64,000 nucleotides of DNA from Ficedula albicollis (Eukaryota > Chordata > Aves > Passeriformes > Muscicapidae), in assembly GCF_000247815.1 (NCBI RefSeq), contig NC_021671.1, positions 21,912,874 through 21,976,873 of the forward strand, given 5' to 3'. A model generated the notes under the pieces. That model was not told the origin of the DNA and did not search any database. It worked only from the letters and a program-made list of their open reading frames with translations. Shown here in pieces: positions 1 through 13,308 of the stretch (positions are counted from its first letter, which is position 1; each line of letters opens with the position of its first letter). A program made the translations under genes and the position numbers.

Positions 1-88
1 TCTGAGGTCGTTGATGATATGCTGATTTCCTTATTTTGCTTCTATAGTTCCCCCCAAATCTGAGGTCGTTGATGATATGCTGATTTCC
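1..88. repeat. Direct repeat pair, 30 bp, 58-bp period
   Basis: The first 30 bases (beginning tctgaggtcgttgatg) recur exactly at 59-88, separated by 28 bases that include a short C run. The sequence is not a recognised transposon. Because the window starts inside the unit, more copies may lie to the left. It is the first of many short direct duplications in this window. Confidence 0.9.
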
Positions 89-959
89 CTGCAAGTCTAC
101 TTGCTTACAGAAATGCCAAAAATGCAAAGGCAGAGTGATAACTGAACTGCAAGACATCAGTTATTGTGAACAGTTCTTCTGGGCTACAGAAGGTGACAAA
201 TGACTGAGAAACTTCTCTGCACCAAAGAGTACAGTCTGAGTAGCAGAAAGAATGCTACACCTGCTCTGGATCACCACCCAGCATTTCACTGTGCCTCAGC
301 ACAGCTCAGAGACACGGGATGACCCTTTTGGGATGAACGTGCAGCTGCAGGCAGCCACACAGTGAAAGCTCAGCTCTGCAGTTTACATTGTGCATGTGTT
401 CCACGTGTCCTAAACCCCAGAAAATGCTTCTCAATACCCTACAAAAGGCAAAACAGCTATAGGAAAGGCTACAATTCTACTATAGCTTTACAACTTGCTA
501 TTTTTGATGTCTTTGCAATAGATGCATGTTTTTAGTAATTGCTAAGCAGCAACTTCTCCTAAATGATCATAATAAGTGGACCGTGTTTAATGCAATGAAA
601 AAGGAATAAAAGTATCTATTGTATGTTCTCTTTCCCAAGGGGACCTATTCATTGCTGACCCCAGATCCAGTAATTGGTTCCATGATGAATGTTAGAAGGT
701 GGGGGCTAGAACAGGGGACAAGTAAAATACATTGTTATTAAAGGGTTATTAAAGGGTTTGGAAGAAGAGCAGAAAAAACATGCTTCCCTTATCCACTAGC
801 AACCACTGGAAAGACTGAAGCATGTTGTTAGTGCCAAATAAATATAATCAAAACAACCGGTTTCAGTCTCACTTCAGACCCCTTGGAGACCTCAATACTT
901 CAAATCCAAAGACTCATCTCATAAGTTAACTTTCTACTGTCATTGCAGAATAAATCTGC
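89..959. other. No gene recognised; AT-rich non-coding sequence
   Basis: No open frame with family resemblance, no RNA gene and no clear repeat family was seen. It reads as ordinary avian intronic or intergenic sequence. Confidence 0.6.
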
Positions 960-1190
960 TGTGCATCTTATTAAACTCTCTTTGCACCTGCTCCAATTTA
1001 AGTCCATGTTTCTGTTCAGTGCAAAGGAGGATCATTGGACACAATACTCCAAATGAGGTCTCAGGAAGGCTTTACAAAATGCTATTAGCATTTCTCTCTC
1101 TCTCCAAAAATATGATGTCTAATGCATCTCAGAAGCACATTAGACTCTTTCACAGCAGCATCACACTGGTGGCTTAGAGCCATCTTAGTG
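960..1190 (-). mobile_element. Old, diverged CR1-type LINE fragment (antisense)
   Basis: Wording typical of the antisense CR1 pol/3' region is still readable. There is a stretch like 'actctctttgcacctgctcc', then 'ggacacaatactccaaatgaggtctca', then 'cacagcagcatcacactggtggct', all in the expected order. In CR1 elements the complement of this block encodes the C-terminal part of the reverse-transcriptase ORF. No frame is open here. Divergence is clearly higher than in the other CR1 copies of the window, so this is probably an ancient insertion. The family call is from remembered CR1 structure; boundaries are approximate. Confidence 0.5.
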
Positions 1191-3658
1191 GCATTATCAC
1201 AGCACTTTACCTAATTCAGACTGCTACAACCATTAAATCATCTACACAACTTCCTATGTTAACAGATGTTCTTCTCATTTTAGACATTTGCATATTGAGA
1301 TAAGTGTGACCTGTCTCAGTCGAAGCACTGAGGGCTTGCAGAGCTGAATTAGCAACTGAGACTTTCAGACTCTTTATCTGAAATATACACCCCTGAACTC
1401 CAGCAGCAAGAAGATGAATTGTGCACAGTGACAAGCACTCCTGATACTCGACACCAAACGCCTGTGCTTGCACTCAAAAATAATTTCTAAATGGATGGTT
1501 CTTCATGGACACTTGTCTACCATGTAGTTACATCAGCCTGCTGAGGAGCCACATATACCCAGCTACCCAGAAGATATCCAGAAAGGCCAAACCTCCACCC
1601 ACTTTGTTTCTATGTCCTCAGCCAGCACTGAAAGTGCCTTTCTGTGGCAACTCCATCCAGGCAAGTCACTAGGTACTAGGCCACCTCCTCTCACATATAC
1701 TTGCTCTTAGCTGCCAGAGCAAAAGCTGCTAAGTGATAACCACTTCTACAGAAGCTCACATCAACACTGATATATTCTCCTGAAAAATGTTTACAGGATT
1801 CTGAGTTTATAATTTGAACACTCTTTTTGTTCAAAAATTTAGATCACACTGGAAGTGTCAGTCTCCTGGTTTCACAAGAAAAAGGCAAAGAAAATCTAAA
1901 AATGCACAAAGGAGCACAAATTCAAAGAATCATGATGGACAAAGGGGCTGACTGGTATCAAACAGCTTGGTGGCTCCTACACAAGTCAGTACCTTGCAGC
2001 TACTCACATCACAGGGTTAGTTTCACCATTACAATCAAATACTCCCAACAAAAACCTATCTTTGTGGAAAGTTTGCCCAAAACATGAACTAGAACTAGAC
2101 AAAACAAGAACTACTTTCCGTTAATACTCAGGATCTTTTATTTGCCAAGAAATGCCATGAATGTTTTGCAGTAGCATTCCAAAAAGTACTTTTTCTACCA
2201 AGTAACTAGCAGAGACAGAACTGTCCTGTGAGCTAAGGAGATGGGAGTTTTTTTCTACAAATAAAGCAAGTATTCTAGGTAAGCAGAACTCTACCTTCTC
2301 AGAAAATAAATATCCTAGTTACACTCAAACTTGGTTTCTCTTTTTCACTCTTTATCACATATATACCTTAACCATTTCCTGCTTAGATCCAACTTCACAG
2401 ATTAACCCACTACTGGTACTGGAAAAAAAGCTCACAAATAGCTAAGACAGACAGGATAATTTCTGCTAATAGCCTATGGTGTAGAATTCACTGTTAATAA
2501 AATGAAATACTGCAGCTGTACACTACTTCAGAGAAATTGTAGACAGCTCACTACCATTGCTTCCACAGATGAAATATGTACCTTCTAGATATTTATGTTT
2601 TCAGAGCACTTTCACGCATCACTGAAGGAAGGTATGGATCAGAAACAACTGAATTGGCATGACCCAGCATATTACTGCTGGCCAGCTCAGCCTAGTCAGC
2701 TACAGGAAGGGGGAGATACTCTTCACAGCTACCTCTCTGCCCAGCAGTGAGTGGAAAGCATGTCCATAATGGCTTAAGTTTTATTTTACAACAGAAGGGA
2801 TGAAAAATCCATCCTACACCCAGTTCTCCCAAGGTTGATCATGACCCATCTAATACAAAACTGCAGCACCACTCAGTATTTTATTAAACTGCAGTAGTGT
2901 CATTTGTCACAGCTTGCAAAGATGATTTTCTGTTCTCTGTGCTCATTAGCAGAATCTGAATGTATCAGTTTGGCCCTTTGGTCCTTGAGAGTGGAAAAGG
3001 CTATGCTTCTCTGAAACTGCAGATAAATATCAGGCACAATTCTGGTGAGGTTCCTGGTCTATGACACCTCTAATATAAAATACACATACTTTTGACTGAG
3101 TGCATGCTTGACTTACACTGACAAAAAGTAAGGAAGCTGAAAATCAGGACAACTATTTCCTCGTGTTTGCAGCTGGGATCTCCACACATTATATTTATAT
3201 CTTAAATTTTCCGTATCCATACAACGGAAGTGTACTTTTTATTTCTAATATGGAATCTCCATGCAGAAAACTAGCAGCATATCCAGAAGAATTCAAAATT
3301 TACTTCTATTTGAACACAAATGTATGTGCCTCTTATAAAGTCCCACCAGTAAAATACACTCCCACTCCTAGCAGGAAAATACATTTCTCAAGACACATTT
3401 GAAAATAAGGCATAGAGTTTGCATGTATACAAACAGATACTGAAATCTTTGTACATATACGTACAAAAAAGAAGCATCGCAGTTTGCAAGTAAAAATGAG
3501 CAAGGAGTGTTTCAAACTGACACGGTGTTATCAGGAAGGACAAGAATCACAGTGTTTATAGTAAATTACCCTTATTGGCCAGGGCTAATACACAGTTATG
3601 AGACTAAATTTAAAAAGTTTGCATTGCTGCCTTATGGTGCTTGATCTTTCAATTAATA
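1191..3658. other. No gene recognised; AT-rich non-coding sequence
   Basis: Only short anonymous open frames (60-86 codons) are present, with no domain, signal peptide or codon pattern that supports coding. No repeat family was recognised. Confidence 0.6.
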
Positions 3659-3788
3659 TCTCAAGAATACGGAATTATCTATATCTGAGCCGTGTTTTTG
3701 ATGTCAGCATGAAAGAAGCTTTTCAGTCTCAAGAATACTGAATTATCTATATCTGAGCACTGTTTTTGATGTTAGCATGAAAGAAAGA
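3659..3788. repeat. Tandem duplication, 68-bp period, two copies
   Basis: Copy 1 (3659-3726) and copy 2 (3727-3788) share 'tctcaagaatac.gaattatc' through 'atgt.agcatgaaagaa', with a few substitutions and a small length difference at the end. It lies in unique-looking AT-rich sequence, outside any recognised transposon. Confidence 0.85.
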
Positions 3789-4596
3789 GGTTTTTCAAAC
3801 CACAACACACTTGGACAAATTCTCATCAATACTTCCATTTCTAGTCACTAGGTCCCAGTCATTCCTCCTGACTAACCTTACAACTTTACTTTTTAATCTT
3901 TATATCGAAATTATTTAAAAAAAAAGAAAAAAGCATAAGCCAGACATGGAGCCTCTGCCTACATTAGCAAGCCTAACATCCTTCAAATCCAAGGAATCTA
4001 AAGCTCCTAAACATATATTAATCGACAGCACATTCCTTTCTAACACTGAAGAGTATCTTGTGATTAATGCATTTTTTAAGTGCAGTGTGCATATACATGT
4101 ATGACGTGAAAGTATAGATCTGACACAGGATAAGGTCTCAGCATACGCAAATGTAAGGTGGGATAAAAACCTGCAAACCAGAAATGATACAGTGTAGTTA
4201 ACGGCCATAAAAAGGAAGAAGGAAACTACACGAGGAGTACTCATAAATTTTATGAGTGGTATTTTACCAGGTTTGCTAAGGGCATGACTTTGAGTTTCCT
4301 AACTTTGATAAATTTATAGTAAACCTAAATTTATTCAGAAGATCAAAAGCAAAACACACAAGATCAAAATTACTTCCTTCAGTTTATTCTCCTGAATTTT
4401 GCATCAAAACAATAGCATAGCTGCTGATTAAAATCTCCAAATACTACTCATTCTACAAAGACCCACTGAAGTTCTCCACACAGTTACCAGCTGGCCACTC
4501 AGACACAGAGCAGTGGACTATCAACTACATCTCCCATCATTTTCAGGACACTCATGACATGCTAGTGGAATTATTCAGTGTTACCAAGTAAATTAA
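3789..4596. other. No gene recognised; AT-rich non-coding sequence
   Basis: Contains an A-rich tract near 3915-3932 and otherwise no recognisable feature. A 109-codon minus-strand frame here is hydrophobic by chance composition and matches nothing known to me. Confidence 0.6.
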
Positions 4597-5530
4597 TCAC
4601 AGAATGGGTAAGGTTTGAAGGGACCACTGGTAGGGATGCCTGATCCAAAAGGATTTTGTCTGGATGATTCTTGAATATTTCCCATGAGGGAAACTCCACA
4701 ACCTCTCAGTGCAACCTGTTTCACTGTGTGATCACTCACACAGTAAAGAAGTTCTTCCTCATATTCAGGTGGAACTTCTGTGCATCAGTTTCTGCCCATT
4801 GCCTCTTGTCCTAGTGCACTGGGCAGAGCCTGGCTCCATCCTTTTGACACCTCCCTGCAGATACTGACAGACATTGATGAGATCCCCTCTCAATCATATC
4901 TCCTCAAGGCTGAGCAGGTACAATTCTCTCAGCCTTTCCTCATGAGAGGCTCCTGTCCCTCCTTCCTGCCTGGACCAGCTCCAGGAGCTCTGCATCTCTC
5001 CTGTCCCTAGCAGCCCAGAACTGGGCACAGCTCTCCAGATGTGCCTCACCAGGGCTGAGCAGAGGGACAGGATCACCTCCCTGCTGCCAATGCTCTCCCT
5101 AATGCCCCCCAGGATCCCACTGGCCTTCTTGGCCCCAGCACACACTGCTGGCTCATGGACAGCTTGTTGTACACCAGCACCCCCAGGTCCTTCACAGAGC
5201 TGCTTTCCAGGTCAGTCCCCATCCTCTACTGTTCTTCCCCAGGTGCAGGACCTGCCTTTGCTGAATTTCAGGCAGTTCTTCCCTGCCCATCTCTCCACCC
5301 TGCTGAGGCCCTTCTGAAGGGCTGCACAGCACTCTGGGGTATTGATATCCTTCTGAAGGGCTGCACGGCACTCTGGGGTATCAGCCACTCCTCCCAGCTT
5401 TGTGTTGTCACCGAACCTGCTGAGGAGGCATCTGCCCTTCATCCAAGCCACTGATGAAGAAGTTGAACAACACTGAGCCTTGTGGGACATTGCTAATTAC
5501 AGCGAGGCACCACTGGCTCCAGGCTGGCAC
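4597..5530 (-). mobile_element. CR1 LINE, 3' part with reverse-transcriptase C-terminus (antisense)
   Basis: On the minus strand this reads as the end of the CR1 pol ORF followed by the 3' UTR. The left edge (4597, 'aatcacagaatggg') is the complement of the CR1 3' terminal block, so the element runs from about 5530 down to 4597. Minus-strand translation near 5490-5212 shows the RT core remnant FGDNTKLGGVADTPE, where active CR1 elements carry FADD at the catalytic site. The second Asp is replaced here, so the enzyme would be dead. Downstream pieces such as GILGGIRESIGSREVI and HEERLREL match the CR1 C-terminal region, but frame changes separate them. The 5' end is truncated, as is usual for CR1. 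A 39-bp in-frame duplication lies inside the RT part. Confidence 0.9.
5310..5383 (-). repeat. 39-bp in-frame duplication inside CR1 pol remnant
   Basis: 'ccttctgaagggctgcac.g' begins at 5310 and again at 5349, with one mismatch over the shared 34 bases. The period is 39 bases, i.e. 13 codons. On the minus strand it doubles a segment reading TPEC.AALQK in the CR1 RT remnant. Confidence 0.9.
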
Positions 5531-6414
5531 AGACAACACTTGGCAAGGTTGCCACATCCAGAGTTCGAAACCAAACTATGCTGAACCTCTACACTGAGCA
5601 GACTCAATTTCTTAGGAACACATTACAGCTGAGTACAAGGAAATACACTTAAAGTACAGGGGATTCCCCACAGAACAAAGTACCCCCGTATCTAGCACAC
5701 GAAGGGTTCTTGAGATACAAAGTTACAGCTTGTTGAAAGATCTGTAGAAACATTTGCATTACTTAGAAACTGAGTAACTCCTAATATGAATTGGCTGGAC
5801 CTAAACACCTGGTATCAATACTGAGCCAAATGGTTGGGTATTAAACTAGGCTAATGTCATTAAAAGCAAAAAGTATCAGTGTGGGACAATACAATTTTGT
5901 ATTATTCCTGCAGGACCTACTGATGAAGAAATTGGTTTTTTTTAGAAACGGTAATATCACAGGAATTTTAATCTATGTATATTTTACTTAATAGACTCCT
6001 GTGGTGCATATCAGACTAAACTGCCTCATCAAAGCCTATGAAAATTGGTCTAGGTACAAGAAGAGGTGTATTCTGCATAGTAGGACCTCTGAGAAAGGCT
6101 TTTAAAAGAAACACCTTGGAGAATTCTTATTTTCTCTTATAAGACATATGGGAGTGCTTTCAATGAAGTAATTCTTTATATAAAGATAAAAAATATTTTA
6201 AAGTTAATTGTCAGACACCTTCACACTTCTAAGAGCCAACGATTATACTCAAGGATGTCTTACTACACACAGTGAACCACTGCTCACCACAGCAATCTCC
6301 ATGTCAGTAAAAATCCTTATCTGAGAAAATTTCTTGAGTGTTTTGGTGTTTGCAGGATTAGACTATTAGACTTTTGGTTTGCAGCTACCTGACATATGAG
6401 TCAAATATCTATTT
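5531..6414. other. No gene recognised; AT-rich non-coding sequence
   Basis: Nothing recognisable apart from AT-rich unique sequence leading into an A tract at 6415-6432. Confidence 0.6.
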
Positions 6415-6432
6415 AAAAAAAAAAAAAAAAAA

Positions 6433-8672
<2,240 letters not shown>

Positions 8673-9996
8673 CATTGTCCTTAAAAGAGAAATTTTCTTG
8701 ATCTTGGCATAAAAATAAACCAAAGTAAGCCACAGTGGAGAAGGGGAGGAAATGAGTTTCCCTCTTTCAATCATATAATCTTTTTTTCTTTCTTTTCCTA
8801 GTACAAGCCTTGACAAGCCAGTATGATACTATCCCATCACTCTGAGTGCAGGCTCTCAATTGTTTTCGTAATGAAGTATATGCCAAGGGTTCAGGGCATC
8901 TTGGAAACTGAAACACACACATGAGGTGTGTGAGGTTTTTCCACCTATCTTCTCAAATAGCAACTATCAATGGACCAACAGCACACAATTGAGAACAGTG
9001 AGAGCCTACAGAATATACACATGATCCCCTGAAGTGAAGGAGGGATACCAAAATGGCCAGCCCTCCTCAAGTGAAATATGACCTTATCCTGAGTTCAAAT
9101 AACATATAATGGACAGATTTTTCAGGCAAGTAGGCAGCTGGAAGCTATTCTACTTGGAAGATGACCCTGGCTAAAGCCCAGGAACATTCACCTCTAACAA
9201 ACTGACAAGGCAGCCTTCTCCTACTCTGGCATTCTCCAGGAGTGGAGATGGAAATATGTGGAAGCTAGAGCAAAGAGCCCAATCTTTCACTATTGTCCTT
9301 AAAAGAGAAATTTTCTTCATCTTGGCATAAAAATAAACCAAAGTAAGCCACAGTGGAGAAGGGGAGGAAATGAGTCATTGTCCTTAAAAGAGAAATTTTC
9401 TTGATCTTGGCATAAAAATAAACCAAAATAAGCCACAGTGGAGAAGGGGAGGAAATGAGTTTCCCTCTTTCAATCATATAATCTTTTTTTCTTTCTTTTC
9501 CTAGTACAAGCCTTGACAAGCCAGTATGATACTATCCCATCACTCTGAGTGCAGGCTCTCAATTGTTTTGGTAATGAAGTATATGCCAAGGGTTCAGGGC
9601 ATCTTGGAAACTGAAACACACACATGAGGTGTGTGAGGTTTTTCCACCTATCTTCTCAAATAGCAACTATCAATGGACCAACAGCACACAATTGAGAACA
9701 GTGAGAGCCTACAGAATATACACATGATCCCCTGAAGTGAAGGAGGGATACCAAAATGGCCAGCCCTCCTCAAGTGAAATATGACCTTATCCTGAGTTCA
9801 AATAACATATAATGGACAGATTTTTCAGGCAAGTAGGCAGCTGGAAGCTATTCTACTTGGAAGATGACCCTGGCTAAAGCCCAGGAACATTCACCTCTAA
9901 CAAACTGACAAGGCAGCCTTCTCCTACTCTGGCATTCTCCAGGAGTGGAGATGGAAATATGTGGAAGCTAGAGCAAAGAGCCCAATCTTTCACTAT
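8673..9996. repeat. Three-part tandem duplication (621 bp + 83 bp + 621 bp)
   Basis: Copy A (8673-9293) begins 'cattgtccttaaaagag' and ends 'aatctttcactat'. A partial copy B (about 9293-9375) repeats only the first 83 bases of the unit. Copy C (9376-9996) repeats the whole unit, giving an A-to-C period of 703 bp. By eye only about three to five differences separate the full copies (for example ccaaagtaag/ccaaaataag and ttttcgtaat/ttttggtaat), and B has its own variant (cttcatc for cttgatc). No coding or transposon features are seen. It could be a recent nested duplication or uncollapsed haplotypes. Confidence 0.95.
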
Positions 9997-10182
9997 ATGG
10001 CCCTGTGTAAGAAAGGCATCCCATGTCTATAAATCAAAGCAAACCTTAGGCCACCATGACTAACAATTACTAAATACACTGCACAAGAGGAGTTTGGTGC
10101 CTGGAGTCCTGACTATCCACATGGTACATCTGCTGCTCCAGCCAGATATATTCAGAGGCCTTACATCAAACACACTCATTTT

Positions 10183-10438
10183 AAAATACTTGAAAGGACA
10201 ATGCTTATCATGAACTACAATTAATTTGAAAAACATGTATTCAAATGAGTGAAGTTTACATTATAATATAAAGGCAATAAAATATTTCTTTTTAGAAAGC
10301 TAGCAAGTGAAAAATACCTGAAAGGACAATGCTTATCATGAACTACAATTAATTTGAAAAACATGTATTCAAATGAGTGAAGTTTACATTATAATATAAA
10401 GGCAATAAAATATTTCTTTTTAGAAAGCTAGCAAGTGA
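10183..10438. repeat. Tandem duplication, 128-bp period, two copies
   Basis: 'aaaatac.tgaaaggacaa' starts at 10183 and again at 10311. The copies run to '...gctagcaagtgaa' and differ at about one base. AT-rich, with no recognised transposon. Confidence 0.95.
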
Positions 10439-13176
10439 AGAAGTAGCATGTCTCCCAATTTTAATTTTCACTACATGACACTGGGAAGTCCTGATTTAGT
10501 TGTAAAAATGCTACTGCCAGATCTGGGTTTGGTAACTGATGGAAGCTTGCCTGTGTACAGAGAGCAACCTATCTTAGATCCCTCAGTGGACCAAAAATAA
10601 TTCTTCGTTGACTTGCTTCTTTGTACCTCATCAATTTTCCATTTGTTAGTGCCAGCCCAGCATGGGAATGTTTTATTCTGGGGTGACATTCTGGTTCCAA
10701 CACCACAAGTAGCTCCCCTTAGGACCAATAACCCGGGGGGGGGGAACTGCAGCAGCTCAGCAGCAAGTGCTGTGCCCTGGCATGCCAGAAAACATGATCT
10801 CCCTACAGCTCCAGAGGGAGAGGTTATATTAAGTATTCCCATATTTCTGTGAGCAAGCAGCAGAATGTGACTGTCTGTATGTCATAATGATGGGGGCAAA
10901 CTGCACTTGCAGAAGCTCCTCCAGCACTTTCACCAGCATGTCCCCTCTGTGGAAATGAAGGTGAAAGAGCTGGTGCTTTTGAAGTTCCCATCTAATACAG
11001 GTCAGGAGGGATATGAACCCAGCTTCAACCTCACAGCTTGGAAGTACTCCTGGGTCCACTGCATCATGGCAAGAATTTCCTTTATAGGAAATGCTTAAGT
11101 GCTCTATTTACTCACAGTTTCAGTCCTCTTTTCTCCACAAATACACTTGGTTGGTTTTTTTTGGTCTAGCTTCCTAATCGCACATTTTAATCCATCACTT
11201 CGGTTTCCTGATCTTTGCCTACAGGTGAAATTATTCCTGATCACTGCTTTTAGTTTCCATCAAAAGCACGTATTTCAAGAATGCATCACTGAAAATTTGA
11301 TTGGCTGAAGAAACAGTCCTTTTCAGTCACTGAAAGTCCTGTCAGAGGCAATCACATGATATATTTACTCCCCAAAAGTGATCAGTGGCATCATTACGGA
11401 TGATAAGAAGCCAAAATCTGCAATGGGGTGGGGAGGAGGGGGAATTTTTTTAGAAGGGAAAACTCAACACACTTATTTTTAAGGTTTTCATCTAGAGATG
11501 ACTGAAAATGCATTGTGCCCAAGGGCACCTCATACTAGGTCAATTAGCTCTCTGCACTGTCTTCATTTCAGTGTCTCATTGTCATCAGCAACAAGATTTT
11601 CATCACAGAAATATACTGAAAAATGTCAAGAAACATCTCAAGTGCAGAGACTATCAAATAATTCTTTATGAATGAAAGCTGCTCATATGAGTAAAGTTGT
11701 AAGGTATTCAGATGCCAGGACAAGAGGAGAAAACACACACACATACTGTGAACACTTCCCAGTTAGCAACATCAATTAAAATAATTTTATAAATGCAAAT
11801 TGATCTATACCATGAACTCTTAATACCAAGTATGACTGCCAAAACTCTAATCCAATTATTGGCAATAACAAAATATATGTATATGCTGTGCATTTTCAAT
11901 GCATCAGACACAAAACCAAATTTTCTAGCCCATCAAATAACAAAAGCCAGGTATCAGCTGTGTAGTTGAAACTTGAAGATAAACAAAGGCTTAACACAGA
12001 TGGTTTTGAATTTGTCTAGAAAAGTACTCCCCTTGCTTCATCACAACGGTTTGAGAAATGATAAATATTTAAATATTATTAGCAAAAGGCCATTATTTAA
12101 CTGACAGTTATAAAATCACACTCTGAATGTAAAGTCTTTGAGACAAAGTAATTATGTTCTAGTATGGCAAATGTTTAGTTACTAGTGAACACAGAGCAAT
12201 AGCAGAACACTTCACACTTGGCAAAGTTTGAAATAATATTATTCTGCTTCAGTAAGAATCTATAAGTAAAAAATGAGATATTTAACAAGCTATGGAGGAT
12301 TTATTACCTTTGAAATGTTACTCTAATTTGCAAGATATAATCAGGTTTCCAAGGAACAATGCCAAAATGTAATAAAGGATCCAGATCTCATTCCTTAGCA
12401 ACTCCTTCCATTTAATCATAAAAACAAGATAAATCCAGTTTGCCAAAAATGAAAAGATGAACGAGGCAGATAGGAAACAAATCAGTTAAGTACAGGCATC
12501 AGAAACGACAGTATGAGATGGCATACAAATCCTGTGGTTGGCAGAGATAAATCTGTCAGATAAATTCAGAAGAATTAGAACTGACACTAAACCTAAGGCT
12601 TGAGCAGATGCCGGTACCAGTGCACAACAGGAAGAACGAAGCAGAGGTGTTTCAGACTTGTCTCTGCTTTGAAAATCCCCCAGCTTTACTGATTTTTGTC
12701 ATCACTTGATCATAGTTTTTACAATAATATGTTTCAGAAAATACTATGTTCCCATAAACTGGGATCTTGAGAACTGACAGTATTTGCATTGTCTCACATG
12801 TATTCTGAAAAGTAACATTGCTCCTGAGAAATATCACACACAGCAAGTTCAAAGGAGACCTTACATAACATGCAATAAGCAAATGTGTAACTTGATCTGA
12901 AGACAAACTTAATTTCTGGCAAGGGATGATGATACACTTTCCCTGCACCTCAAAATAAGGCACCCCTGCCTCATTAAAAAAGGGCAATATTTTATGTGTC
13001 GGAACTACTATGCAAATTAGAAGTGATACAGAAATTAATTGTTAATGAAAGTATTTGAGAGCCTGCTGTGAGCATTTTTTTTTCCCTTTTTGGGAGAGCA
13101 ACAGGGTCAGAGAATCTTGGACAGCTAATGCTGCCAGGGATTGCCAAAAAGATGTTTTTGCATTGTCTGAAGATCA
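10439..13176. other. No gene recognised; unique non-coding sequence
   Basis: Includes a slightly GC-richer stretch at about 10470-11060 with a 10-base G run (10735-10744), and a short CA tract near 11733-11746. Frames of 60-123 codons on both strands resemble no family I know. No splice, RNA or repeat signature is convincing. Confidence 0.5.
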
Positions 13177-13308
13177 TGGCAATGAACATTCTCCAGGCCT
13201 CCCCACTAAACCTACACAGGCAGTAGCTCACCTCAGTCCGTGGCAATGAACATTCTCCAGGCACCCCTCTCCCCACTAAACCTACACAGGCAGTAGCTCA
13301 CCTCAGTC
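13177..13308. repeat. Tandem duplication, 64-bp period, two copies
   Basis: 'tggcaatgaacattctccag' occurs at 13177 and at 13241. The second copy has a 4-base insertion ('accc') followed by the same 'ccccactaaacctacacagg' segment. Confidence 0.95.

Noticed and set aside
4780..5490. Several 76-99 codon frames in the CR1 at 4.6-5.5 kb
   Set aside because: Pieces or shadows of a broken CR1 pol ORF, not host genes.
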